A stretch of DNA of 64,000 bases from Cephalotus follicularis (lineage: Eukaryota; Streptophyta; Magnoliopsida; Oxalidales; Cephalotaceae), in contig BDDD01000309.1 of assembly GCA_001972305.1 (NCBI GenBank), positions 310,001 to 374,000 of the forward strand, read 5' to 3'. Below are positions 20,846 through 32,104 of this stretch, one piece after another. Each line of letters starts with the position of its first letter. Within the stretch, counting starts at the first letter, position 1. The translations under genes were made by a program, and so were the position numbers. Under the pieces are notes generated by a model. That model was not told where the DNA came from, made no database searches, and was given only the letters and a program-made list of their open reading frames with translations.

Positions 20846-22099
20846 TGAAAATTTAAAAACTTTAAATTTAAAGAGTGAAAGGAAAGAAAAAGTTCTCCGA
20901 TTTAGAGTGGTTCGGCTAACTCTTGCCTACGTCCACTTTTCCCAAGGGAGCTCCTTGAGTTTCCACTATCTCGAATTGATTATGGTAGCAATTCGTTACA
21001 CCTTACAACTTCGTGATTGACCTCAATCACAAGACCTTGACCTCAAGACCTTATAGGATTCTCCTCTTTTACAAGTGGTTGTGGATTTGTGTTTACAAGA
21101 TAACCTCTCAAATAGGTTTGATATGGCTAATACAGACCACAATGTGAATCACACAGAAAAACTCAAAGGATAGAGCTTTGAAGCCTTTTTAGAACACTAT
21201 GGACCACTTGAGCTTTTTGACCCTAGAATGCTTGAATTTGATTTATCTCTTGATGTTGTGTAATTCTTGTTGATTTGTTGTAGTTGTTCTACTTTCTCTG
21301 AGGTTTTAATCTTTCTTTTATAGGCAGAAGAGTCTTATAGCCGTTGCATAAATCCTGGAAGCTTTTGATTTAAAAATGTGTTGATGCAACTTTGTTTTTG
21401 TCTCTGCTGGCAGAAAGACGTCGATGTCTTCATAAAGGCGTCGATGTCTTTGACTGTTACTAGCCGTTGTAAGTGCGCTAACTAGCCGTTTCGTGTTTCC
21501 CGGATCAGTCATTTTGAAAAGACGTCGATGTCTATTAAAGGCGTCGATGTCTTTGCTGGGAATGTGTCCAGGTATTTGAACTTATGAGCATCACATCGAC
21601 TTCTTCTTCAAGGATCGATGTCTTTTCTGGCTTTTGCAGATTGGTCTAGAAAGACGTCGATGTCTATGATAAGGGATCGATGTCTTTTCATGGACGTCGA
21701 TATCTTCACAAACAAGGATCGATGTCATCACTCGATTTTGACCTGTAACTTTCGAAGCCTAAGACGTCGATGACTTCTTGAAAGGGATCGATGTCTTCTG
21801 GATAGACGTCGATGTCTTTGCCTGTAAGGATCGATGTCTTTGCTCAATTTTGACATTTAACTTTGTGCACTATAGACGTCAATGTCTTTCTTCAAAGGGA
21901 TCGATGTCTTTTGCGAAATTTGGCCTGTAACTTTCGTAGGTTTTAGACGTCGATGTCTTCATCAATGAGGATCGATGTCTTTCTCCTTGCAGTTGATTTT
22001 TGCCTTTTGTGAAGCTTTCTAATATCTTGCACATCAAGTAAACTTGTTAAATGCAAATATGTTATCATCAAAACTAGGATTGAGACTAAATCGTCAACA
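20846..22099 (-). repeat. 5' LTR of the Sirevirus, inner end deleted
   Basis: It matches the 3' LTR from the outer CGTCAACA end inward but stops about 50 bp short of the inner CA end. The inner end, primer site and leader are gone. Confidence 0.88.
21413..21985. repeat. Palindrome cluster in the Sirevirus 5' LTR
   Basis: Counterpart of 13965-14515, with a few extra or changed words. One additional GGATAGACGTCGATGTC unit lies near 21802. Confidence 0.85.
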
Positions 22100-22104
22100 G
22101 GCTG

Positions 22105-22705
22105 GAAGATCTATGAGCCCCAGACCTGATCAGTCTGAGAATCGTAGATAGATCTCCCACCCTTTTTGAGTGTATGTCATTGATTGATTGCTATATGATC
22201 TTATCCGTATGCTCTGTAATGGGCCATTGTCATACAGGTAGTTTGATCGCCAACTATACATATGCATTTGCCATGTCATGCATTGATATTGTACACCGCA
22301 CATTGTTATTGCATAGATTGTCACCGATATTGCACATTGTACATGCATACATGCTGCATGAGGTTTCTACTTAGCCAGTGTGGCTAACCCCATCCTTCGG
22401 GGTGGGGCTGTGTTGTACCTTTGTGTGCGGCATAGGTAAGGTAGCGGGTAGCAGCGGACTGAAGGATTGTAGACACTATCGACCAAGGGGATTGTCTGGA
22501 TTTGACAGAGTTCATTGTAGTACTGTATTGAAGAGTTGATAAGTGTATTGTAAAAGATTGGCATTGTAAAGGATTTGTATTGTATTGTACTGTATGGATG
22601 GATTGTTGTATTGTATCTTCCGCTTCATGATATGTATTGCAAAGTTTTAAGTTTTTTCGTATTTTTATATTGCTAGTCTCGACCATTGTATTGTTATTGG
22701 TGTGA
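22105..22705 (+). repeat. 5' LTR of element B, second piece
   Basis: It resumes exactly at the GGCTG duplication and follows the 3' LTR from about 26593. It lacks about 130 bp relative to 26660-26790 and loses its last about 45 bp where it is fused to RT. Confidence 0.85.
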
Positions 22706-25029
22706 CTAATGCTCCTGCGCCTTTTATGGACCTAATGAACCGAGTGTTCAGACAGTATTTGGATCAATTTGTTGTGGTCTTCATTGACGACCTCTTGATC
22801 TATTCCAGGACTGATGAGGAGCATGCCCAGCACCTCCACATTGTATTGCAAACATTGAGGGATCATCGATTGTATGCCAAATTCGAGAAGTGCGAGTTTT
22901 GGTTATCGGAGGGTTCTTTTCTTGGGCATATTGTTTCTGGTGACGGTTTATCAGTGGATCCATCGCAAGTAGAGGCAGTGAAAGATTGGAAACGACCGAC
23001 GAATGCTTTCGAAGATCGTAGCTTCTTGGGTTTAGCAGGGTATTATCGTTGGTTTGTTGAGGGATTTTCCCGTAATGCTACACCATTGACCAGATTGACA
23101 CAGAAGAACGCTACCTTTGTATGGGATAGTGATTGTGAAAGAAGTTTTCAAGAGTTGAAAAACAGATTGATTTTTGCTCCTGTCCTAGCCTTGCCAGATG
23201 GGAACGAAGATTTTGTTGTATACACCGATGCTTCTGGGAAGGGGGCTTGGTTGCGTTCTTATGCAATACGGCAAAGTGATTGCATATGCATCGAGGAAGA
23301 TCAAACCACGCGAAGAAAACTACCCAGTGCATGACTTGGAGTTGGCGGCCATTGTCTTTGCTATTGGAAAATGGCGCCACTACCTTTATGGAACCAAGTT
23401 CACGGTTTTCACTGATCATAACAGTTTGAGATATCTCTTTTCACAGAAAGAATTGAACATGAGATAGAGAAGGATGTTTGAGTTTCTTAATGATTATGAT
23501 TGTGATATTGAATATCATCCGAAAAAAGTGAATGTTATTGCAGATGCATTGAGTCGCAAGCTGTCTTGTATGACTCTTTCTCATATACATGTGCAACCTG
23601 CATTGCTTGATCGAATTAGAGATGCTCAGATAGTGGATTTTGAATTGTAGAAAGTGGCTACTGCTATTGATGAAGGATTGAAACCCGATTTCTTCTTGTC
23701 TACAGATGGATTACTGAGATATAGGAACAGAATTTGCGTTCCAGTCAATAGCGAGTTGAAGGAAGAACTTCTTTCTCAAGCCCATAAATCTCGTTTCTCT
23801 ATTCATCCAGGGAGTACGAAGATGTACCACGACTTGAAACTTAGCTATTGGTGGATTGGTATGAAAAGAGAGATCGCAGAGTTTGTATCGAGATGCCTTA
23901 CTTGTCAATAAGTAAAGGTAGAGCACCAGAGATAGGCAGGCTTGCTTCAGCATTTTCTCATTCCTGAGTGGAAATGGGAGCACATTACCATGGATTTCGT
24001 GTCCGGGTTACCTGTGACTCTGACAGACATGATGGTATATGGGTTATTGTCGACCGGCTCACGAAGTCGGCCCACTTTCTACCGATTCGGATGACTTACT
24101 CTAGAGAAAAGTTGTCTAGATTGTTCTTGAAAGAGATTGTTAAAGCACATGGAGCTCCTGTTAGCATCGTTTCGGATCGAGACTCTCGCTTCACTTCCAG
24201 TTTTTGGAGGAAGTTACAGGTAGCTATGGGTACCGAATTGAGTTTCAATACCGCTTTTCATCTTGAAACAGATGGGTTGTCCAAAAGAACCATTCAGACA
24301 TTGGAGGACATGCTTCGTGCATGCATTCTCGACTTTGGAGGTAGCTGGGATGACTATTTACATTCGATTGAGTTCTCATATAACAATAGTTATCACGAGA
24401 GCATACAAATGGCTCCTTATGAAGCCCTATATGGCAGAAAATGTCGATCGCCAGTTTGTTGGGATCGGATCAGTGAAAAGAGCATTCTGGGGCCAGAGAT
24501 TATACAGATTACCTCGGAGAAAGTGAAATTGATTAAAGACCGATTCATTGTTGCACATAGTAGACAGAAAAGCTATGCTGATGTTCATCACAGAGGCTTG
24601 GAGTTTGGTGTTGGTGACCATGTTTTCCTCAAAGTGTCGCCCACTAAAGGAGTCTTGAGATTCGGGAAGAAAGGGAAGCTTTCTCCTCGTTTTATTGGAC
24701 CTTTCGAGGTATTAGATCGGATTGGCCGACTGGCTTATAGGCTTGCCTTTCCTCCAGCCTTGTCAAGAGTTCATGATGTGTTCCTTGTTTCTCAATTGAG
24801 GAAATATGTTCGAGATCCCTCTCACATCATTAAGTATAGTCAGATTCAGCTAGAACCTGACTTATCGTTTATTGAGATTCCTATACAGATTGTTGACAGA
24901 CAGATTAGAGTATTGAGGAATAAGACCATTCCTCTGGTCAGTGTTATATAGCAGTATCATGGTTCTATGGAGCGCACCTGGGAGCGCAAGGACGATGTGA
25001 GAGAGACATATCCCTTCCTATTTGACTGA
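22706..25029 (+). pseudogene. Element B pol remnant: RT, RNase H, integrase
   Basis: RT begins inside the domain at [20 protein letters not shown] and has the catalytic variant FIDDLLIYS, then [15 protein letters not shown]. RNase H follows across a frameshift near 23245 ([41 protein letters not shown]). The integrase has the zinc-binding start near 23790 (HKSRFSIHPGSTKMYHDL, SRCLTCQ) and a core with IVDRLTKSAHFLPI and VSDRDSRF. The end resembles the chromovirus carboxy terminus (RIRVLRNKTIPLV-type block, then MERTWERKDD). Stops at about 23465, 23648, 23909, 23933 and 24949 and two frameshifts make it inactive. The end structure supports Tekay/Del. Confidence 0.82.
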
Positions 25030-25069
25030 TTGATCCTTTGACTGGTGAATATGGAGACCATATTCTTTT

Positions 25070-25082
25070 AAGGAGGGGAGAA
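25070..25082 (+). other. Polypurine tract of element B
   Basis: AAGGAGGGGAGAA lies immediately before the 3' LTR; it primes plus-strand synthesis. Confidence 0.8.
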
Positions 25083-27354
25083 TGTGACGACCCGAATTCC
25101 CTTTTGTACTGTTTATGCATACTGTACTGTATTGAATTGTATTGAATTGAGGTATTCCTATACCTATTGTTATTGTATTGGTTAAATGCATGTATAGTCG
25201 AGATTTTTGGGCTGAGTTTTGGAGAGTTGGCGGAATCGACTATATAAGCCAATTCCTTAGCCATTCCTCTCATTTCACTCATTCTTCTCCCTCTCTCTAT
25301 CCTTCTCCTCCTCCTCCTTCTCTCTCTCTCTCTCTCTCTCGCCTAGCAAACAACCTTCTCCTCCATAGCAGCTCGGGATTGCATCTCCAACAGTAAACAA
25401 CAATTGAAGTCTCACCTTTCCTTGGTTGGAGCAAGATTGTAGTGGATTCTTCAAGTTTCCCTACCGATTGATTGATTGGAAGCTCAACTTTTGAAGCTTT
25501 GTTAAAGGTAGGACTTCCCTACTTGATTGCCTATTGCTTAATTGTATAATTGATTGAATGATTGATTGAATTGAGTGACTGTATTGCATTGAATTGAAAA
25601 AAAAACTAGGGTTTTTATTGATTTCCTTAATCTAACTAATCTAGGAGGATTGAAACTGAATTTTGAAGGTTGTAACAAGTTTTACTAACCCCAAATGATT
25701 GATTTTAAACCTTGGTTTTCAAAGAATGACTTTAAATTGTATTTTGGTATGAGATTGGCTGGTTTTCTGCACAAAAATCGACCCTGCTCAGCAAAGACAT
25801 CGACCCCTAGCCCATGGACGTCGATGTCTTTCGCTTCAGAGTGTTGTATATGTGATTCTGCAGCAAAGACATCGACGTCTTTGAAAGGCGCCAACGTCTT
25901 TGAAAGGCATCAATGTCTTTGCCTCGAGGTGTCTTTCCCCAAGAAAGACATCGATGCGCATTCCCATGCTAATTTTATTGAAACGCGTCGACACCTTTCT
26001 CCAAGGATATCGACGTCTTTCGGCTAGATCTCTGCACAAATAAGGAAAGACATCGACGTCTTTCTACTGTTTTAAAGACGCGTCGACGTCTTTCACAAAG
26101 AACACCGACGCCTAATGGACTGAAAGGAGTTTTTAGCTACTTTAAAGCTGGTTTTCAACTTCTTTTCACATTGCCACTTGACTGGAGCCTCACTTGAGGT
26201 GTTCAAGTGTTTGAAACGGTTTTAATGATTGTACTGATTGATTGATTGCTTGAGTCATGAGTGATGTAAGTCTAAGTCGGTAAGTTGGATGCACATTCCC
26301 AACTCTCCATTAGATACCGTCAATCATTGACTTTGCTTATCGACATTGTACTGACAGATTGATTGTATTGTATGAATCCTATAGAGTGACCTTATGATTC
26401 GTGTCGGCATGTTAGGTTGTTGACTCTGTCCACCTATTTCGTCGATCGTTTCATTTACTGCATTGTATTGACCCGTTGACGAGCAGTACGGATTGATTGT
26501 CGATTGATGCTCCCTTGAGGCTGTAGCTCCCTAACGGTATCAGTAGCTCATTCAGTTGTAGCTCATCGAGACTGTATTGACCTAGCCGTAGGCTGGAAGA
26601 TCTATGAGTCCCAGACCTGATCAGTCTGAGAACCGTAGATAGATCTCCCACCCTTTTTGAAGGACTACCTTCCCTGGGATTGATCACTGCTAACTGATTG
26701 ACATTGTATTGACCCGGGGTCGCATGCTCTATAGGATATTGATTGATTGATTGGGTGTTTTATACACCACCATTGAGTTTCTGCCATTTATTGATTTCTA
26801 TACGATCCTATCCGTATGCTCTGTTATGGGCCATTGTCATACGGGTAGTCTGATCGCCAACTGTACATATGCATTTGCCTTGTCATGCATTGATATTGTA
26901 CACCGCACATTGTTATTGCATAGATTGTCACCGATATTGCACATTGTACATGCATACATGCTGCATGAGGTTTCTGCTTAGCTAGTGTGGCTAACCCCAT
27001 CCTTCGGGGTAGGGCTTTGTTGTACCTTTGTGTGCGGCATTGGTAGGGCAGCGGGTACCAGCGGACCGAAAGATTGAAGACGCTATCGACCGAGGGGATT
27101 GTCTGGATCTGACAGAGTTCATTGTAGTACTGTATTAAAGAGTTGATAAGTGTATTGTAAAAGATTGGCATTGTAAAGGATTTGTATTGTATTGTACTGT
27201 ATGGATGGATTGTTGTATTGTATCTTCCGCTTCATGATATGTATTGCAAAGTTTTAAGTTTTTTCGCATTTTTATATTGCTAGTCCCGACCATTGTATTG
27301 TTATTGGATTGTGAGTAATGCCACGTGTCCGCCCTGTGGGTGCAGGGTGCTACA
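25083..27354 (+). repeat. 3' LTR of element B (2272 bp)
   Basis: From TGTGACGACCCGAATTC to GGTGCTACA. It is the most complete LTR of the family in the window and serves as the reference for the minus-strand solo LTR at 41058-46341. TATA in CTATATAAGCC near 25239. Confidence 0.92.
25795..26115. repeat. Palindrome cluster (element B 3' LTR)
   Basis: Matches 12500-12850 but with different point changes in the CpGs, for example AAAGACATCGACGTCTTT beside AAAGGCATCAATGTCTTT. Confidence 0.8.
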
Positions 27355-27456
27355 GCTGATGTTTTATGATAGCACTTTTTAGAAAATGATTGTTATGTTA
27401 TGAATGGATTGAAGGGAAGGTATCTCACACATCGGATCGTGGGGGTTCCTCGCAGT
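27355..27456 (+). repeat. Right end of element C
   Basis: After the B target duplication about 100 bp of non-coding sequence precede the return of A's RT near 27457. The exact end is uncertain. TTCC is shared by the left (8635-8638) and right junctions, but a perfect duplication is not seen. Confidence 0.5.
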
Positions 27457-28294
27457 TCCAAGCATGACAGCCTTCATCACTGATAGAGGTATGTATTATT
27501 ACAAAGTCATGCCTTTCGGATTAAAAAATGTCGGGGCGACCTACCAACGGTTGGTCAACAAAATCTTTGAGTCTCAAATCAGGAGGAATAAGGAGCTCTA
27601 CATTGACGATATGCTCGTCAAGACACCAGCGAAGAGTCCTCACATTAAAAACTTGGAAGAGACCTTTGAGGTATTAAGAAGATATAATATGCTCCTTAAC
27701 CCTTCCAAATGCACTTTTGAGATCACTTTTGGTAAGTTCCTCGGGTTTATGGTTTCGAGCAGAGGAATAGAAGACAACCCATAGAAGATATCAGCTATTC
27801 AAAGCCTGAAGCTTCCTTAATCTATCAGGGATGTGGAGAGGTTAAATGGAAAAATTGCAACCCTGAGCAAGTTCGTCTCTAAGTCAGCAAAAAAATGCTT
27901 ACCCTTCTTCAAGGTGTTAAGGGACCCCAAGGGGTTCCTCTTGTCAGAAGAATGTCAAGCAGCCTTCGAGAAATTGAAGGAATACCTAGCTTCCCCTCTT
28001 CTGATATCAAAACCAAGATATAGGGAAGACTTGTATTTGTACCTTGTGGCGACGCAAGGCGTAGTGAATGTAGTGCTAGTCAGGGAAGAAGAGAAAGTTC
28101 AAAGGACGGTGTATTATGTGAGCAATGCCTTGAATGATGCTGAGGGGAGGTATCCAGAGTTAGAGAAGTTTGCCTATGCTCTGATTATTGCTGCGAGAAA
28201 GCTAAGGCCGTATTTTCAGGCCCATACTCTCAAGGTTTTAACCGACAAGCCACTTAGACAAGGGGTAGCAAACCAAACATGTCGGGCAGACTAG
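27457..28294 (+). pseudogene. Element A RT (second part) and RNase H
   Basis: Frames 27464-27784 and 27833-28294 carry [20 protein letters not shown], the catalytic [25 protein letters not shown] and the connection to RNase H ([35 protein letters not shown]). A TAG near 27782 and a frameshift near 28265 break it. It aligns with 57520-58330 in element D. Confidence 0.82.
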
Positions 28295-28956
28295 TCAAGT
28301 GGTCCGTTGAATTAGGCGAGTACGACATGAAGTATAAAGCCAGACTAGCAATAAAATCACAGGTCTTGGCATATTTTGTAGGATATAATACACCTACGAA
28401 GTGTATGAAAGAAGACTTCTTAGAAAATGAAAAGAGGTTATGGAAACTATCAGTTGATGGCTCATCATGTGTATCCGAAAGTGGAGCAGGATTGATGTTG
28501 ACTAGTCCAGATGGATGGACCTTGGAGTATGTTCTGAGACTTGGGTTCAAAACGAAAAATAATGAAGCATAATGGGAAGCTCTAATTGCCGGATTGACAT
28601 TTGCGAAGCACTTAGAGATTCAAAAAATAGAGGCTTCTAGTGATTCTCAGCTGGTGGTTGGTCTGGTGAGCGGAGAGTACGAGGCCAGAGAAGAATCTAT
28701 GGCTAAATACTTAGCCCATGTTCAGAATTTAAGGTCAGCTTTCGAAGTATTTCGAGTTTTGAAAGTTCATAGAGCAGAGAACGCCAGAGCAGACCAATTG
28801 TCAAATTTAGCTACAACGGGGGAATTAGAAAAGAATCAAACCGTACTTGTAGACTATCTAGACAGGTCCACTATCTCAGACACAGATGTGATGGACATTG
28901 ATATTCAACAGGAACCAAACTGGATGACCCCATTTATTAATTTTCTAAATGATTGA
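28279..28956 (+). pseudogene. Element A second (archaeal-type) RNase H
   Basis: It reads WKLSVDGSSCVSESGAGLML, NNEA followed by a stop (28570-28572) and WEALIAGLTFAKHLEIQK, then SSDSQLVVGLVSGEYEARE. The D, E, D pattern is that of the extra archaeal-type RNase H between RNase H and integrase that marks the Tat clade. The stop after NNEA sits at a key Glu region. Confidence 0.78.
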
Positions 28957-29615
28957 ATTTTTCCAGGGGACCCAAAGGAGTCGAGAAGGTTGGTCTATAG
29001 ATCAAATAGATACCAATTCAGAGAAGGCATCCTCTACAAAAGGTCATTTTCTTTTCTTTTGTTGAGATGTTTAACTCCCTCAGAGACTGACTACGCTCTA
29101 AGGGAGGTCTATGAAGGAGTGTACGAAAACCACACGGAGGGTAGAACCTTGTCCAATAAATTGTTGAGACAAGGCTATTTCTGGCCGACCATGCACCAGG
29201 ATGCCATAGACTTTGTGAGCAAATGTGATAAGTACCAGAGGAATGCCAACATATACAAAAGACCATCAGAGCCTTTTACATCTATCACTGCCCCTTGGCC
29301 CTTTGTACAATGGGGAATAGACTTTGTCGGACCATTACCAGTAGCATCAGGGCAGAGAAAGTACCTCATTGTGGCGGTGGACTACTTCATCAAATGGGTG
29401 GAAGCGGCGCCCATGGCCACAATAACGGAAAGCAAGACGGAGAGCTTTGTCTGGAAGTCAATCATTTGCAGATTTGGAGTCCCAAGAGTAATTATCTCTG
29501 ATAATGATAAGCAGTTTGATTGCCAAGCTTTCTGAGACTTTTGCAAAGAATGGAGAATTGAGCATAGGCTTGCATCAGTAGCCTACCCCCAGAGCAATGG
29601 TCAAGCAGAGGTCAT

Positions 29616-30454
29616 TGTTTAGCATAAAAATGTGTTGTTTTTAATGAGTTATTTGTGATATTTTTATGTTTGGAATAGACTACTTTGGTTGTGTTTTAAT
29701 GATTTTCAGGTACAAGTGCTAAATGACCAAAGTGCAAGAATACTACCCAAAAGTGTGCAAAATTGGAGCTTAAAGTGTAGAGATTGAAGAAATGCAAAAT
29801 TCTGCAGAAAACAGAACAAACGCGTCGACGTCTTTCCTTAAAGGTCGACGTCTTTTCTGGGTTTACATCAAAGCAGTCAACTCCTTTCATTCAACATCGA
29901 TGTCTTTTCTGGGTACAACAAAAGAAGTCGACGTCATTCCTTGAGAGTCGACGCCTTTTCTGGAAAATGCAACAATCTTCAAAGAGCTATGAGAAAGACA
30001 TCGACGTCTTTCATCAATTGCATCGACGTCTTTGTGCAAAATCAACCTGTAGAATTTGGAGCAAAAGAAGTCGACGTCTTTCACAGAAGAAGTCGACGCC
30101 TTTCACTCGCATATCAGCAAGTCGCGACTTTTATCAGAAGAAGTCGACTCCTTTCAAAAGAAGTCGACGCCTTCCTCTGCAGCAGAAATAGAAAGATTAG
30201 ATTTTTGCCATATTCTGTAACTAGGATTACTTTTATTCCGTTTTTGATCAGTTGTATAGTATATATACAATGCTATTTATTTATTTACTTTGCATAATCA
30301 GGAGTAGTTTGTTAGATCATCTCAAAATCGGTATACTTCGCCTAGGTTGGATAAATTACAACTAGTTTACGTTTCCCTGCGTTCGACCCGTTACTGCATG
30401 ATCCGTGCACTTGCGGCTATAAATATTAAAACATTCTTTTTAAATAAGTGAACA
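29616..30454. mobile_element. Solo LTR inside element A integrase, perfect GTCAT duplication
   Basis: TGTTTAGCATAAA...AAGTGAACA (839 bp) is flanked by GTCAT at 29611-29615 and 30455-30459. Removing it restores the integrase reading EVINRE. It has TG/CA ends and a TATA-like GTATATATAC near 30257 but no coding or primer-site sequence, so it is a recombined single LTR. The lineage is not resolved; it is unlike the B, C and Sirevirus LTRs except for the palindrome words. Confidence 0.9.
29818..30175. repeat. Palindrome cluster in the integrase solo LTR
   Basis: CGCGTCGACGTCTTTCC, AAGACATCGACGTCTTTCA, AGAAGTCGACGTCTTT, AGAAGTCGACGCC and relatives spread over 350 bp, in a third LTR family. Confidence 0.8.
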
Positions 30455-31001
30455 GTCATTAACAGAGAGATCATCTTAGGGTTGAAAAAACGCCTCGAAG
30501 ATAGCAAAGGAAGATGGACAGAAGAGCTACCAAGTGTGTTGTGGGCTTATAGAACCACTCCTTGAACTACAACTGATGAGTCCCCATTTAGCCTTTGTTT
30601 TGGATCATAAGCTGTGATACTGGTAGAGATTGGGGTGCACTCTCCCAGAGTTGTGCATTTCAATGAAACCAATAATGAAGAAGGGTTAAGGAACCTCCTC
30701 TACTTAGTGGAAGACCTCAAAGATAAAGCTGCAATCAGAGTAGCAGCCTATCAACAGAGGGTGAGCCGCTATTACAATAAAAAGGGTTAACCTCATACCA
30801 CGAAGGGAGAGAGACTTAGTCCTTAGAAATGCGGTAGTAGCTGATCCCACTGGCACTAGAGGAAAATTGGCTCCTAATTGGAAGGACCCTACTAGGTGAA
30901 GAAAGTGCTCCGACCAAGAACATTCGAATTTAAAACTCTGGGGGGTAGGGAGATACCTAGAGTTTGGAATGCCGAGCATCTGAGGAAGTACTATCAATGA
31001 T

Positions 31002-32104
31002 GTTTGCAAGTATGTACAAATATCCAATTTCAAGAATGTAAATAAAGATGAATTTTTGACTCAAGAAATAGTTTCAAGTTTGCAAGAGACAGGAGGTCCA
31101 ATGTTCATGTCCTCAAACCTATGAATAGCCTCCAACAAATTCCCTCAACAAAAACTTTAAAAGCTTATCAGAAGACTCCTAAGGGAGTGATCAGAGCAGA
31201 CTGAAGTCTCAAGAAGACTAAGGTTAGACTAAGCTGAAGTCTCGAACAGACTGAGGCCTTCAACCCAACAAGACTCCGTCAGAGGAGCACCCAAGACTCC
31301 ATCCGAGGAGAACCTAAAGCTTTAACACAAGCTCACCAATAAAAGACGTCTAAGGAAGTAAACAAAAAGACCCTTAAGGGGGAAAACAAAAGACTCTCAA
31401 GGGAGCAAATGCTGGTCTGTCAACCCATAAGAACTTGGCGAACCAAACCAATATCGTATCTTGAGAGGCGAACCCATAAGAACTCGTAATGATCAAGTTT
31501 GTTGGACTGAGCGCTTTAATACAAGTGTCCCCACGAGGGCTGCGAGCTTAGACGACCTAGTCTGGAAAATATCAGACCAGGCGAGATCTTGGTCTACAAA
31601 CCTGTAAGAACTTGTCAGACCAGACATAAGACTTGGTTTGCGAACACTTAAGAACTCGCAAAGACCAAGTCTCCTAGCCTAATCGCTTTGATACAAAGTG
31701 TCCTACGGGGGCTAGAAAGCTTAGGTAACCTAGTATGAAAAATATCAAACCATCTTAAAAAAGTCTACAAATAAGATAGACTAAGTAAAAATTCCTAAGG
31801 GAATTACTAAAGCTCGAATGAAGCTACAAAAGCATGCAAAGCGAAAAAGAGAAAGTTCCCAAGGGAATGAAAAAGATCCAGTGATGCCAAAGCTTTGTAT
31901 TTTATTGCTTAAAGAAAAATTACTTTACAAGAGTAAAATGAGTACAAGGTGCAAGACGAAAAGAAAAAATTCTAGCCTTGTCTTCATCCTCTGAAGGGAT
32001 ATCATGTATAGAAAAAGAAGCAGGCTCTCAGAAGCTCACAGACTCCGGAGACAAGATATCCTCGGCACCAAGACTAGAGTAAGGAACAAGTGCATGTGAC
32101 TGCT
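31002..32104. repeat. Element A region between pol and the opposite-strand gene, with about 170-bp duplication
   Basis: Non-coding. Segments about 31413-31587 and 31588-31752 are diverged tandem copies, both containing AAGAACT, TCGCTTT-type and AAATATCA(G/A)ACC blocks in the same order. Shorter AGACTCC(T)AAGGGAG words repeat around 31170-31390. Hypervariable tandem repeats near the 3' end are common in Tat elements. Confidence 0.55.

Larger units (their letters stand above)
13338..22099 (-). mobile_element. Ty1/copia Sirevirus-like element, internally deleted
   Basis: A perfect 5-bp duplication GGCTG (13333-13337 and 22100-22104) bounds TGAAATAAGC...CGTCAACA. Read on the minus strand: 5' LTR (22099 to about 20846), gag, protease, remnant integrase, RT-RNase H, an extra ORF, multiple polypurine tracts, and 3' LTR (14629-13338). 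The large LTRs, gag with a zinc knuckle, the extra ORF after pol and the repeated polypurine tracts are Sirevirus traits. Deletions removed the LTR-gag junction and the integrase core, so it cannot move by itself. Confidence 0.9.
11806..27354 (+). mobile_element. Ty3/gypsy chromovirus B (Tekay/Del-like), deleted, hosting a Sirevirus
   Basis: The LTRs begin TGTGACGACC(C)GAATTCCC and the 3' copy ends GGTGCTACA. The left flank is TCTGA and the right flank GCTGA, a one-mismatch 5-bp duplication. The 5' LTR is in two pieces (11806-13337 and 22105 to about 22705) because a Sirevirus sits inside it. A deletion then joins the 5' LTR directly to the middle of RT, removing the LTR end, primer site, gag, protease and the first half of RT. 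RNase H, integrase and the 3' LTR remain. Confidence 0.88.
28990..31001 (+). pseudogene. Element A integrase, split by a solo LTR
   Basis: Part one (to 29610) has the zinc-binding region (YENHTEGRTLSNKLLRQGYF, CDKYQRNANIY with the last Cys region altered) and the core VAVDYFIKWVEAAP and ISDNDKQFDC, then QSNGQAEV. The frame continues after the inserted LTR at 30455 with the [15 protein letters not shown] counterpart and ends with WNAEHLRKYYQ and a stop near 31001. Several stops (such as TGA at 29533, 30564) and frameshifts occur. Confidence 0.82.
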
